From NCBI GenBank assembly GCA_035295665.1, contig DATGIQ010000606.1, positions 1-24,260 on the forward strand: a DNA stretch of 24,260 nt, read 5' to 3'. The stretch is from DATGIQ01 sp035295665. Lineage in GTDB: Bacteria > Planctomycetota > Planctomycetia > Gemmatales > Gemmataceae. Each line of letters begins with the position of its first letter. Position 1 is the stretch's first letter. This document shows positions 1-8,806 of this stretch, one piece after another. The notes beneath the pieces were generated by a model. That model was not told where the DNA came from. It ran no database searches and worked only from the letters and a program-made list of their open reading frames with translations. Position numbers and translations under genes: made by a program.

Positions 1-617
1 CGCGTCTGTTCCAACCCGCGGAATTCTCCCAACAGGGGCCAGCTCCCACACGTGGGACAATAGCCGTATGACCAGGGCATCCCTTCCCGAAGTGCAACGA
101 GGAGAACGTTGACCCGTTCCAGCACGGGGAAGAGAGTCAACCGGAGAATCGTCGCCATCAAGCCAGAGTCGAGGCCCAGGGCGTCCGCCCGTGCCGGAAG
201 GGCCTCGGCTTGGCCGGACAGGACGTCGCCGGTGAGTATGGCCGGATCCAGGGTCCCCTTCCGCATCGCTTCCGCGAGAAGCTGGACTCCCGCGCCGCCT
301 TGGTGACGGTGCATGGCTGTGCAGATATGCTGCCAACGCCGCTGGAACGCATCTCTGTCCAGCTCCAGGCGTTCGCCTCGGAGCAGAGGGACACCGCCGT
401 GCAACTTGACAGCGGCATGATCGTTCAACAACTGCGGCGCAGTCTCCAGGACCGGTTCCCGGTACAGCAGGGGAAGGAGATCACGGACAACGGCAAGGGA
501 GCCGGCCAGCTCGGGGCGTTCGTTGGCTAGTCGTTCCGCCTCTTCGAGAGTGGCCGCTACTCCGGGCGGAGCCGGCGGCGCGGACCCAAAGAATTTATGG
601 AGCAAACCGCCGGCCAT
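1..617 (-). CDS. fdhE: FdhE, formate dehydrogenase accessory protein (partial, C-terminus beyond window)
   Basis: The minus-strand frame is open from an ATG at 617 to the window edge, giving 205 residues without a stop. Near residue 187 it reads YCPTCGSWPLLGEFRGLEQ, the first zinc-binding CxxC and following block that is the hallmark of FdhE; the second CxxC would lie beyond the edge. The N-terminal part is helical, as in the family. FdhE is a cytoplasmic rubredoxin-like protein needed for maturation of Tat-exported formate dehydrogenases, which fits the twin-arginine FdhA in this operon. The start is supported by a GGGGAGAG ribosome site just upstream and by a 23-nt overlap with the end of the preceding gene, suggesting translational coupling. 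Antisense frames here are shadows. Confidence 0.9.
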   Translation of the reverse strand, partial: MAGGLLHKFFGSAPPAPPGVAATLEEAERLANERPELAGSLAVVRDLLPLLYREPVLETAPQLLNDHAAVKLHGGVPLLRGERLELDRDAFQRRWQHICTAMHRHQGGAGVQLLAEAMRKGTLDPAILTGDVLSGQAEALPARADALGLDSGLMATILRLTLFPVLERVNVLLVALREGMPWSYGYCPTCGSWPLLGEFRGLEQT

Positions 618-978
618 GCCGTCTCTCCCCTGTACTTTCCTGCATGGCATCTCCCAAAAGTTGGGCCACCCACTCGGGGCTTCGGCACGCCGTCTGCCAT
701 TCCTCCCAGACCACCAGGGCCACGGCACGCGCCGGCCCGGTTGGTGGACCGATCGCGTCGACGGCCTGGATCAGCGTCGTCTCCAGGTCGGCGGGCTCGG
801 GATCCACCTCGGCGAGGTGCTGCAAAATGCGGCGTTTCAATTCCATCCCCACGAGGTCCGCTTGCTGGTCCCGGGCCCGTTGCCTCGGCCGGAGATCGGT
901 TGAGGCCAAGAGCAGGATGGCCAAATCACGCGGGCGCAGTGGGGAATCCGCCCGCCCTGTCTCTGGTTCAGGGAGCAT
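595..978 (-). CDS. Unknown 127-residue protein of the formate dehydrogenase operon
   Basis: I do not recognise this family. The ATG at 978 overlaps the end of the NrfD-like gene by 11 nt, and the TAA at 597-595 overlaps the start of fdhE by 23 nt, so it is embedded in a tightly coupled operon and very probably translated. The frame is open further upstream, to 1263, but that part is antisense-frame overlap with the NrfD gene. The protein is soluble, without signal peptide, membrane segment or cysteine pair, rich in Arg/Glu/Ala and mostly helical, with a Trp-containing stretch (VVWEEWQTACRSPEWVAQLL) near residues 89-108. An assembly or chaperone role for the dehydrogenase is inferred from position only. 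Confidence 0.75.
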   Translation of the reverse strand: MLPEPETGRADSPLRPRDLAILLLASTDLRPRQRARDQQADLVGMELKRRILQHLAEVDPEPADLETTLIQAVDAIGPPTGPARAVALVVWEEWQTACRSPEWVAQLLGDAMQESTGERRHGRRFAP

Positions 979-2095
979 CAAACACCTTGCTACGCGGTTC
1001 CAGGTTCGCCGTTTTGTTTCCGGGATCGGCTCCTGGTCCGCCGCCGCGCGCACGCCCATCTTCCGGACTGAAGCCTGACACGAGTCCCGGCTCCGGCGTA
1101 CCAATCCGGGGGTTTTGCAGGACGGCATCCTGGGCCCGCAACTGTGGTCCGCGGGCCAACATTTCCGGTGGGCTCGTGAGGAGAGCGTAACGAAGCACCA
1201 GACCTCCTGCCAGCGAACAAATGGCCGCCAGCATCGTGCGTGGCTGAGGACGCAGACCCCCAATCACATGAAGCGCCAGTGGCAGAAGCAAGCCGAGGAC
1301 CAATGTCCCGATGACGAGCAGTTTGCCATGTCCAGTCTGCAGGACCGGAAGCAGCAGCCCCCCTAACGAGACCAGGAAAATCCCAAACACGATCAGTTCC
1401 AGTACCAATGCCCAAACCTCGGCATGTTGCAAGGATTCCCAGGATACGGGCGGCATCGTCCGGCGAGCCCGGACCAACAACATCATGGTGGCCAATCCGG
1501 TGGTCGTGGCCGATGTCAAAAAGAGCGGCGCCAGCCAAACCGTGTCGCTCCACAGCGGTTGATTGGTTGCCGTCAACAGCGCCCCGGTATAGGCCGCGAT
1601 GAAAAAGCCAACCGCCGATCCAAGCAGATGAAAGCACTTGCCAACAACACTGTGCCGCAGGAAGTATGCAAGCTTGCCGTCCGGCCAAAGACTACCCAAG
1701 AGCGATAAAAAGCTGCACAGGCCGAAGATCAGAAGAGCCCAGGCTCCGACCGACATCGGGGACCAATATTTCCAGATCAGGGCATGGCTCATCGTTCGCC
1801 AGGATTGAGCCGAGCTGGGCCAGCCCTGCTCAAGACCCCGATGCACGATCTCCGATTTGAAAAGCATGTGCCAAAATCGCTCTGGCCGGGTCAAGTCCAC
1901 GGTTAAGAATAGGCCGCACAGAAGCACCAGCGGGAAGGCGATCCAATATCCCACCCGGGACAGCTCCCGCTCCCTCTCATGACCCACCAAATCGATCAGC
2001 GTGGCGACAAAGTACGCGCCGGCCGCAATCCCGCCGCAGAAGAAATACAGGATGATCCACCAATGCCAATCGGGATCAGCGACAAATAGGTCCAT
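968..2095 (-). CDS. nrfD: NrfD/PsrC-family membrane subunit of formate dehydrogenase
   Basis: This 375-residue protein has about eight hydrophobic segments (roughly residues 11-34, 48-67, 113-137, 153-176, 186-208, 227-252, 257-279, 286-307), the topology of NrfD/PsrC quinone-interacting subunits. It starts with the typical early WxWWIILYFFCGGIAAG block. The usual formate dehydrogenase-N partner is a cytochrome b (FdnI); here the membrane anchor is the haem-free NrfD type, which should pass electrons from the ferredoxin-like subunit to quinone. The last 65 residues are hydrophilic and Gly/Pro/Arg-rich, an unusual soluble tail. The ATG lies 12 nt after the fdhB stop, and that stop (TGA) is part of the TGAGGAG ribosome site. 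Confidence 0.9.
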   Translation of the reverse strand: MDLFVADPDWHWWIILYFFCGGIAAGAYFVATLIDLVGHERERELSRVGYWIAFPLVLLCGLFLTVDLTRPERFWHMLFKSEIVHRGLEQGWPSSAQSWRTMSHALIWKYWSPMSVGAWALLIFGLCSFLSLLGSLWPDGKLAYFLRHSVVGKCFHLLGSAVGFFIAAYTGALLTATNQPLWSDTVWLAPLFLTSATTTGLATMMLLVRARRTMPPVSWESLQHAEVWALVLELIVFGIFLVSLGGLLLPVLQTGHGKLLVIGTLVLGLLLPLALHVIGGLRPQPRTMLAAICSLAGGLVLRYALLTSPPEMLARGPQLRAQDAVLQNPRIGTPEPGLVSGFSPEDGRARGGGPGADPGNKTANLEPRSKVFDAP

Positions 2096-2107
2096 GCGAC
2101 GAACTCC

Positions 2108-2944
2108 TCAAGATACCGGCTGCTGCGGAGTTTCCGCGGCTCGGCCCCTGGTCCGATCGCGAAATGCAAAAAGCAGTCCCAGCCCCGTTACCAGGGCTGT
2201 CACCATGCTCCATAGGGACGAGCGGAGCACGCTTCGGCTAGGCAGCTTGGGGTTCGCCGGCAAGCCGTAGACCCCCGGCTTATCCACCAATAGATAAAAT
2301 GCGTTCAAGCCGCCCAGGATGTTCTCGTCGGCTCCGTAGAGCTGGGCTTGGTGGATGCCTTGAGCATGGAGCTGGTCCACGCGTGCCTTGGCCTGCTCGC
2401 GGAGTCTCGAAACCGGTCCAAAGCGGATCGATTGTGTGGGGCAGGCCTGGGCACACGCTGGGGTCAGGTTGTGCTTGAGGCGATCGTAGCAGAAGGTGCA
2501 TTTTTGCGCCACCAGCCTCGTCGGATCCGCGCTCATGTGGATGACGCCGAAGGGGCAGGCGGAAATGCAGTCCCGGCAGCCGTTGCAGGCCGGCTCGTTG
2601 ATGTAAACCGTATCGAACTCCGTCCGCAAAATCGCCCCTGTCGGACAGACCTCCAGGCAGGGAGCGTTGACGCAATGCTTGCAAACATCCGACATCATGA
2701 GCCAGGCCGCTTGCTGCGAACGGTTCGGGTCACTGCTGAACTGTTCGATGAACTTGACATGCCGCCAATTGACATCGGAGAGGCTGCCGGTATTGTCGTA
2801 GCTATTGCCGCTCAGCACCGGCAGATCGTAGCGGCTGGGCCCGCGCTCGGCCGGAAGATTGTTCCACTGATGGCAGGCAACCTGGCATGCCTTGCAGCCG
2901 ATGCAGATGGTGGTGTCGGTGTAAAAGCCTACGGGTTCTGGCAT
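2108..2944 (-). CDS. fdhB: Formate dehydrogenase iron-sulfur (beta) subunit
   Basis: The 278-residue protein contains four ferredoxin-type cysteine groups, enough for four [4Fe-4S] clusters: C14/17/20/24, C88/91/96/100, C120/123/126/130 and C149/152/164/168. The order and the CxxC-x11-CxxxC form of the last group match FdnH/FdoH-type subunits. A single hydrophobic segment near residues 243-261 (SLWSMVTALVTGLGLLFAF) anchors the C-terminus, as in FDH-N beta. There is no Tat signal; export would be by hitch-hiking with the alpha subunit. The ATG at 2944 has an AGGGAG ribosome site 8 nt upstream and lies 32 nt after fdhA. It would wire the Mo/W site of FdhA to the NrfD-like subunit. Confidence 0.95.
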   Translation of the reverse strand: MPEPVGFYTDTTICIGCKACQVACHQWNNLPAERGPSRYDLPVLSGNSYDNTGSLSDVNWRHVKFIEQFSSDPNRSQQAAWLMMSDVCKHCVNAPCLEVCPTGAILRTEFDTVYINEPACNGCRDCISACPFGVIHMSADPTRLVAQKCTFCYDRLKHNLTPACAQACPTQSIRFGPVSRLREQAKARVDQLHAQGIHQAQLYGADENILGGLNAFYLLVDKPGVYGLPANPKLPSRSVLRSSLWSMVTALVTGLGLLFAFRDRTRGRAAETPQQPVS

Positions 2945-2976
2945 GAGCGCGGCTCCCTGGTCCGTTTTTTATGCTG

Positions 2977-5900
2977 TTAACCCCTGGCGACCTGGCACAC
3001 GAACACCTTCGCCTCGTGGATCGTCACGTTCGGATCCCCGACCAGGGCCGACAGATTGTTGACCACATCGCCTGTGGTGAGTCCCTTGTAGCCCCAGTGC
3101 CAGGGCAATCCGACATGATGGACCTGCCTCTCTTTGAGCTGGTAAGGCCGGATGCGGCGGGTCACCAGTGCTTTGGCCCGGATCGAGCCGCGCGGCGTGG
3201 AGATAACCACCCAGTCGGTGTTGTTGACGCCAATCTCCTGGGCGTGTTCAGGCGAAATCTCGCAGAACAGCTCGGGCTGCAATTCCGCTAACCAGGGAAG
3301 CCAGCGACTCATCGTGCCGCTCAGGTGGTGTTCCGTCAACCGATACGTGGAAAGGACATGGGGGTATTCCGGTGTCGCTACCGCAGCATAAGGATTGCCC
3401 GGTACCTTCCAGGTCAGCGTACAGGGGTTGCTCTGCTGTTTGTAAACGATGTTTTTCACCGGCGATTCGTAGGGCTCGTAAAATGTTGGCAGCGGGCCAT
3501 CGACCAGTCCTTTGGGTACATACAGCCAGGCCTTGCCATCCGCTTTCATGATGAACGGCGAAGCGCCGTCATGGTAGGCGACGCCCACGCCGTGGGGCTG
3601 AGCCGTCGCGTCCGGAGCCTTGTTGAGGACAAAATCCGGGATATCGAGACCCACCCATTTCTTCTGCTCGGCTTCCCAGTACACATAACCACGCCGGGGC
3701 GGGCCGCCGGCTTGGGCGAATTCCTTGGCCAGGCGTGCTTCCTTGGGCCAGGGATTGCCCTGGACGTCCGCCGAGGCCCGGTTGTACATCAGGCGGCGGT
3801 TGGCCGGCCAAGAGAAACCCCAATCCAGAGCAACCCAATCGTCTCCTCTGCGATTGGCCGCGAAGTTATGGCCAGCCGGATCGTCCGTGGTCGGCGCGTA
3901 GATTCCCGTATAGATCCACGCCCCGCACGCCGTTGTCCCATCATCCTTCAGATCGGCAAACGAGACCAGCGGTTTCCCTTGCAGCGGCTGGCCCGGTGTC
4001 CACGGGTAGCCGTTGATCTCCTTGAGGATCCGCTCCGCCGATGGCTCATCCTTGATCCGCCATTCTTCATTCGCCGGGGGATCGAGATAGTCCCAGACCA
4101 ATGCCTTGATTGGACGGTCGCGTGGTTCCTGGCTATCGGCATAGAGTTTCTTGAGGCGTTGTCCCAGGTGGTAGGTGAACCAGCTATCGGAGCGGGCATC
4201 GCCGGGTGGGTCCACCGCCTTGTTGTGCCACTGCACCAGCCGTTGCGTGTTCGTGAAGCTGCCCTCCATCTCGGCTACCGCCGCGGCTGGCAGGAAGAAT
4301 ACTTCCGTCTGGATGTCCTGCGGTTTCAGCGTGCCGTTCTTGACCTCCGGCGAATCCTTCCAGAAGCTCGCCGTTTCAGTCTCGTAGAGGTCGCGCACCA
4401 CCATCCAATCCAGCTGGGCCAATGCCTGGCGCTGAAACGAGGCGTTCTGGCCACCGACGGCCGGGTTCTGCCCCATGACGAAAAAGCCTTTGATGGTCCC
4501 TTTCATCATGTCCACGAACATGGGCAGATGCGAATGATTCCCGGTCAGTTTGGGGAGATAATCGTACGCGAAATCGTTCTCTGCTTTGGCATCGTCGCCG
4601 AACCATGCCTTGAGCTGACTGACGATGAATTTGGGCAGGTTGGACCAGTACGAAGTGGCCGAGGTCTCCGTGTTGATGTAGTCCCGGAGCGTCTCGTGGT
4701 GTTTCAGCGCGCTCGGCGTATTCAGATAGCCAGGCTGGATATCATACAACGTGGCGATGTCCGTACATCCTTGGATAGTCGCATGGCCACGCAGGGCCAA
4801 GATCCCCCCTCCCGGCCGACCGATATTTCCCAGCAACGTTTGCAGCACCGCGGCGGCGCGAATCATCTGCACTCCAACCGTGTGCTGCGTCCAGCCGACG
4901 GCATAGCAGATCGCTCCGGTGCGGTCCGGCCCAGCATTGTGGAGGAGCGTGTTGGCCACGTTGAGGAAGGTTTCGCGCGGCGTGCCACAAACCTGCTCGA
5001 CCAGCTCGGCGGTATACCGGCGGTAGTGCCGGCGCAGGATCTGGAAAACACACCGCTCGTGCTGTAAGGTCAGATCCTGCGTTGGCCGCGGGCCCACGAG
5101 CTTGCCGACCTGCATCGCGAAGGAATACCCCTTCCCTTTTTCCTCCGGCTCGGATGTGGACTCCCTGCCGGCCGGTTCGGTTTCATATCGCCATTTGTTG
5201 ATGTCGTATTTCTGCTTTTCCGCATCGAAGCCGGAGAAGAGCCCGGCCAGGTCGTCGGCTTCGGTGTCCCGGAACTCCTCCGTGACCAGAGTGGGAGCAT
5301 TGGTGTAGTGCACCAGGTAATCGTGGAAGAAGCGTTCACGCTCCGAACGTTCTTCGGGCTTTTTCTGGAAGAGCGGCGCGAGGTGCTCCAGGACCAGGTT
5401 GATCAGCGCGCCCAGGAAGACAATATCGCTGCCAGCCCGCAACGGAGCGTAGACATTGGCCATCGCCGACGTGCGCGTGAAGCGCGGATCGACATGGATC
5501 ACGGTGCAGGGATTCGTGAGCCGCGTCTTGGCCTGCAACACCCAGCGGAAGGCCACCGGATGGCACTCGGCCATGTTGGAGCCCATAATGAGGATGCTGT
5601 CGGCGTTTTTCATGTCCATGGCGAAGGTGGTGGCCCCGCCACGGCCGAACGACGTGCCCAGACCGGGCACAGTCGCGCTGTGTCATATCCGCGCCTGGTT
5701 TTCGAGGTAGACGACGCCCAGCGCCCGCATCAATTTGCACTGGATATAGTTCCATTCGTTGTCCATCGTCGCTCCGCCCAACGAGGCGATGGCCAACGTA
5801 TGATTGACCCGCTTGTTCTTCTTGTCGGGGTCTTCCCAAAACTCCTGGAAGGTCGCATCGCGCGTCTTCTTGGTGAGTTCGGCGATGCGGTCCAGGGCCC

Positions 5901-6279
5901 AGTCGAGGTCTTTGGTCTCCCATTCGGTGCCCCCCGGTTTGCGATACCAGATCTTGGTGACGCGATTGGGGTTGACCGCCAGCTGATAGGTGGCTGCCCC
6001 TTTGGGACAGAGCGTGCCCCGATTGATAGGACTTTCTGGATTCCCCTCGATGTTGATGATTTGTTTGTCCCGGACGCTGACGATCTGAGCACAACCGACG
6101 GCACAGTAAGGACAAACGCTGGGGACCTCGCGGGCATTGGCAATTTTGAGTTGGGCAACCTTCTCGTGGGCGGCCCGCAGGTCCACCCCGAATCCCAACA
6201 GACCTCCGAGAGCAAAACCGCCACCTGATGAAGCACGGAGAAATTCACGCCGGCTCAAGGGACCCACGCCGCTGACCAT
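2977..6279 (-). CDS. fdhA: Selenocysteine-containing formate dehydrogenase catalytic (alpha) subunit, Tat-exported
   Basis: One continuous frame of 1100 codons is interrupted only by TGA at 5685-5683, codon 199, read here as selenocysteine. The local sequence NQARI-U-HSATVPGLG..FGRGG matches the active site of FdnG/FdoG, where Sec is the Mo/W ligand and is followed by His. A Tat signal (SRREFL, R10-R11) begins the protein. C56, C59, C63 and C91 bind a [4Fe-4S] cluster. Further family blocks are MGSNMAECHPVAFRW, LFSGFDAEKQKYD and a C-terminal molybdopterin-dinucleotide-binding domain. The enzyme oxidises formate to CO2 in the exported compartment. I chose ATG 6279, preceded by GGAGAGG at 6 nt spacing, over a TTG 15 nt upstream that lies within the ribosome site. 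Tools that treat TGA as stop will split the gene into a 198-residue and an ~897-residue piece. Confidence 0.95.
5647..5685 (-). promoter_or_regulatory. Bacterial SECIS element for UGA recoding in fdhA
   Basis: Read on the minus strand, 18 nt follow the TGA at 5685-5683 and then comes the loop GGTCT, closed by a perfect six-base stem GTGCCC/GGGCAC (5670-5654). The loop sequence and the 18-nt distance are the same as I recall for the E. coli fdhF SECIS bound by SelB. The element is inside the coding sequence, as expected for bacteria. Confidence 0.9.
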
Positions 6280-6338
6280 GCTCGACCTCTCCAACGATCA
6301 GACTGGTAAGGGATTATCTCTTCCCTGTTGTATCGCCT

Positions 6339-6367
6339 ATCTTACGCCAGGCGTGGGAGTTTCCCAA
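6339..6367 (-). promoter_or_regulatory. Candidate sigma-70-type promoter of the formate dehydrogenase operon
   Basis: On the minus strand TTGGGA (6367-6362) and TAAGAT (6344-6339) are separated by 17 nt, each matching consensus at 4 of 6 positions. It lies about 60 nt before the fdhA start in the 109-nt gap behind yggU. An 11-nt palindrome, ACGCCAGGCGT (6344-6354), abuts the -10 and could be an operator. The assignment is by pattern only. Confidence 0.35.
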
Positions 6368-6388
6368 GCAGAGCCATGCGATTTTCCA

Positions 6389-6688
6389 TCACTCATCCAC
6401 CATCGCTGCCAGCCACGATTTCAGCGCTCCCCTCGAGAGGCCCTGAATCAAGAAGCGCTTTTCCCGGCTTGTCGCGCCGCTCAGCAACTTCACTTGCGAC
6501 CGTTTCACATCCAGCGCCTTGGCCAGCACCTCAACCAATGCCTTGTTCGCGCGCCCATCCTCCGGCGGCGCCGTGACCGCTACTTTCAGCGCCCCCGAAT
6601 GTTCCCCAAGGATCCCGGCTTTGCGCGCTCCGGGTTGTGCATGCACCGGCACGATGCAGCCATCGGCGTGCTCAGTGATTTGGATCAT
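6389..6688 (-). CDS. yggU: YggU/DUF167 family protein
   Basis: This 99-residue protein has the size and signature of the DUF167/YggU family: VHAQPGARKAGILG near the N-terminus, then VTAPPEDGRANKALVEVLAK and LLSGATSREKRFLI. The biochemical role of the family is unknown. The ATG overlaps the TGA of the upstream yggS gene (ATGA, 6685-6688), so the two are translationally coupled; yggS-yggU pairing is common in bacteria. Confidence 0.92.
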   Translation of the reverse strand: MIQITEHADGCIVPVHAQPGARKAGILGEHSGALKVAVTAPPEDGRANKALVEVLAKALDVKRSQVKLLSGATSREKRFLIQGLSRGALKSWLAAMVDE

Positions 6689-7404
6689 GCCTCCTCCCGC
6701 TCCAAGCCTTCGAACAGGGCCGTGCCAATCCGTACCAGCGTCGCCCCTTCCTCGACGGCCACTTCGAAATCATTGCTCATCCCCATCGAGAGTTGTTCCA
6801 GCCGATGCGGCGCAGCTACTTCTTTGGCCAATCGATCGCGCAGGGAGCGGACTGCCGCAAAGGTCTCCCGGCAGCGCTCCGGGTCGGCTTCCAGGGCGGC
6901 CATGGTCATCAAGCCCCGAACGTGGACGTGCCGCAATGTCCTGATCGCCGGAACCAATCCGGGTAGCTCCTCCGGAGCGAAGCCATATTTATTTGGCTCC
7001 CGGCTGGCGTTCACTTCGAGAAGCACGGCGACCGGGCTTTCCGCCTTGGCTGCCTCCTTCTCCAGGGCTTCCAGTAGCCGAAGGCTATCCACTGAGTGAA
7101 TCCACCGCACCAACGGCAAGGTGCGCTCAATCTTGTTCCGTTGCAAATGGCCGACGAGATGCCAGTGCACCGAACTTGGTACGGCGGCTGCCTTGCGCCA
7201 TAGTTCTTGTGGCCGGTTTTCTCCAAGGTGCACCAGGCCGAGCGGCGGCAGCAATGCGACGACAGAAGGGGAGATCGTTTTGGTGATGCCGACCAGGGTG
7301 ATTTCGCGGCGCGCGCGCTGCGACCGCCGGCAGGCAGCCTGTAGCCGCTCCTCAACCGCGGCTAAACGCTGGCGCAACAGATTCTCGATTTCGGATCGGG
7401 TCAT
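6685..7404 (-). CDS. yggS: YggS/PROSC family pyridoxal-phosphate-binding homeostasis protein
   Basis: The 239-residue protein has the full family pattern: LVGITKT with the likely PLP-binding lysine K42, LGENRPQEL, HWHLVGHLQRNK, GLMTMAAL and the C-terminal LSMGMSNDFEVAVEEGATLVRIG phosphate-binding block. These single-domain alanine-racemase-fold proteins bind PLP without known catalytic activity and buffer cellular B6 vitamers and amino acid pools. The ENRPQE version (often ENRVQE) is a small variation. I see no Shine-Dalgarno before the ATG at 7404; no better internal start is visible. It heads a two-gene unit with yggU and is divergent to the DUF1015 gene. Confidence 0.95.
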   Translation of the reverse strand: MTRSEIENLLRQRLAAVEERLQAACRRSQRARREITLVGITKTISPSVVALLPPLGLVHLGENRPQELWRKAAAVPSSVHWHLVGHLQRNKIERTLPLVRWIHSVDSLRLLEALEKEAAKAESPVAVLLEVNASREPNKYGFAPEELPGLVPAIRTLRHVHVRGLMTMAALEADPERCRETFAAVRSLRDRLAKEVAAPHRLEQLSMGMSNDFEVAVEEGATLVRIGTALFEGLEREEA

Positions 7405-7430
7405 ATGTTTGGACGGCGATCGGTTCCCAA

Positions 7431-7460
7431 TTGCCGAAGCTTACCCACACGGAGTAAGAT
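7431..7460 (+). promoter_or_regulatory. Candidate promoter of the DUF1015 gene
   Basis: TTGCCG (7431-7436) and TAAGAT (7455-7460) are separated by 18 nt, 36 nt before the start codon, in the divergent gap between yggS and the DUF1015 gene. The -10 hexamer is the same TAAGAT as in the candidate fdhA promoter. Weak evidence. Confidence 0.3.
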
Positions 7461-7495
7461 AGCGACCTGCCCTTGAACATGGAAGAAAGGACCCT

Positions 7496-8806
7496 ATGGC
7501 TGAAATCCGCGCGTTTCGCGCCTACCGTTATGATCTGGGCCGCGTCGGGACGCTCAGCGATGTAGTCGCGCCTCCGTATGATGTGATCGATCCGGCGCTG
7601 CAGCAGGCCCTGTATGCGCGTAGTCCGTACAACGTGATCCGCCTGATCTTGAATCAGGAACAGTCGAGCGACACCGGAGCGGACAACCGCTATACCCGTG
7701 CCGCCGGTTGCCTGCGCGATTGGCAGCAGGAGGGCATCCTCTTACAGGACTCGGCCCGGGCCGTTTATGTCTATCAGCAGGATTTTGAAGTGGAGGGCCA
7801 GCGCTTCCGCCGGCAGGGCTTCCTGGTGCGCGTCCGCCTGGAGCGGTTCGGCGAGGGGAAGATCTTTCCCCATGAAGAGACGCTGGCCGGTCCCAAGGCA
7901 GATCGACTGCGTCTCTTCCACGCCACGGCCATGAACCTGAGTCCCATTTTCGGCCTGTACCCCGATGAGGCGGGCGCGGTGCAAGCACAGCTCGATCAAG
8001 CGGTACGCCGCGCCTTGCCATTGGAAGCGGTCGATCACCTCGGGGTGGTGAGCCGGCTCTGGCCGGTGACTGATCAGCACGTGGTCAGCACGATCACCGG
8101 GTTGATGGGCCCGAAGCCGATTTTCATCGCTGACGGCCATCATCGTTATGAAACGGCCTTGCGGTATCTCGATGAAAAACGCGCCACTGGAGAAGTCCGC
8201 GACGCCGAGGCGGCCGCCAACTTTGTGCTGATGATGCTCGTGGGGATGAGCGATCCGGGATTGGTCATCTTGCCGACGCACCGCCTCGTTGCCGGGCTGC
8301 CCAACGTCACCGCCGATCGACTGCAGCTTCTTTTGGGGGAGCACTTTCAGATCGAGACGGTCGGTCGCGGTGAACAAGGGGCACGCGATACCTGGGACTT
8401 GATCGAAGCGGAAGGATCTCAGGATCTGCTCGGCTTCGGCACGGTGGCCGATGGCGTTTGGCAGACCGCCCGTTTCCGTGCCCCTCAGGTGATGGCCAGT
8501 TTGGCCGCCGAGCATAGTCCAGCCTGGCGGAGCCTTGCGGTCAGTGTCCTGCAAGTTCTGGTGCTCGGCAAGCTGGTTCCCGAAGGACTGGGCGGGCAGC
8601 CAACCTGCCACTATGTCCATCTCCTTCGGGAAGTGAGCGAAGACGTGGCGGCCAAGCGCTGCCAGCTTGCGGTATTAGTACCCCCGGCCACCATGCAGCA
8701 CGTCGAGCAGATCGCCGGCAACCTCGAAAAGATGCCGCCCAAATCGACCTACTTTTATCCCAAGCTCCTGAGCGGGCTGGTGTTCAATCCGCTGAAGGGG
8801 AATTAG
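7496..8806 (+). CDS. DUF1015 family protein
   Basis: A 436-residue cytoplasmic protein covering the whole DUF1015 (COG4198) length. Visible family blocks are DVVAPPYDVID (22-32), FPHEETLAGPKADRLRLF (124-141) and the strongly conserved IFIADGHHRYETALRYL (209-225). Function is not established; the His-rich ADGHHRYET motif looks like an active or ligand-binding site. It has a GAAAGGA ribosome site 5 nt before the ATG and its own candidate promoter, and is monocistronic as far as I can see. No signal peptide or membrane segment. Confidence 0.92.
   Translation: MAEIRAFRAYRYDLGRVGTLSDVVAPPYDVIDPALQQALYARSPYNVIRLILNQEQSSDTGADNRYTRAAGCLRDWQQEGILLQDSARAVYVYQQDFEVEGQRFRRQGFLVRVRLERFGEGKIFPHEETLAGPKADRLRLFHATAMNLSPIFGLYPDEAGAVQAQLDQAVRRALPLEAVDHLGVVSRLWPVTDQHVVSTITGLMGPKPIFIADGHHRYETALRYLDEKRATGEVRDAEAAANFVLMMLVGMSDPGLVILPTHRLVAGLPNVTADRLQLLLGEHFQIETVGRGEQGARDTWDLIEAEGSQDLLGFGTVADGVWQTARFRAPQVMASLAAEHSPAWRSLAVSVLQVLVLGKLVPEGLGGQPTCHYVHLLREVSEDVAAKRCQLAVLVPPATMQHVEQIAGNLEKMPPKSTYFYPKLLSGLVFNPLKGN

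Noticed and set aside
1..530. Plus-strand frames at 109-306 and 210-530 and a minus-strand frame at 158-418
   Set aside because: The region is covered by fdhE in another minus-strand frame that stays open to the window edge and contains the CPTCGSWP motif.
3325..5067. Plus-strand open frame of 580 codons
   Set aside because: It is antisense to fdhA; the long open stretch comes from GC-rich codon bias and its translation has no family features.
2977..6294. Two separate genes or a broken pseudogene for the formate dehydrogenase alpha subunit
   Set aside because: Both parts are in the same frame, the TGA is exactly at the Sec position of FDH-N, and a SECIS hairpin follows it.
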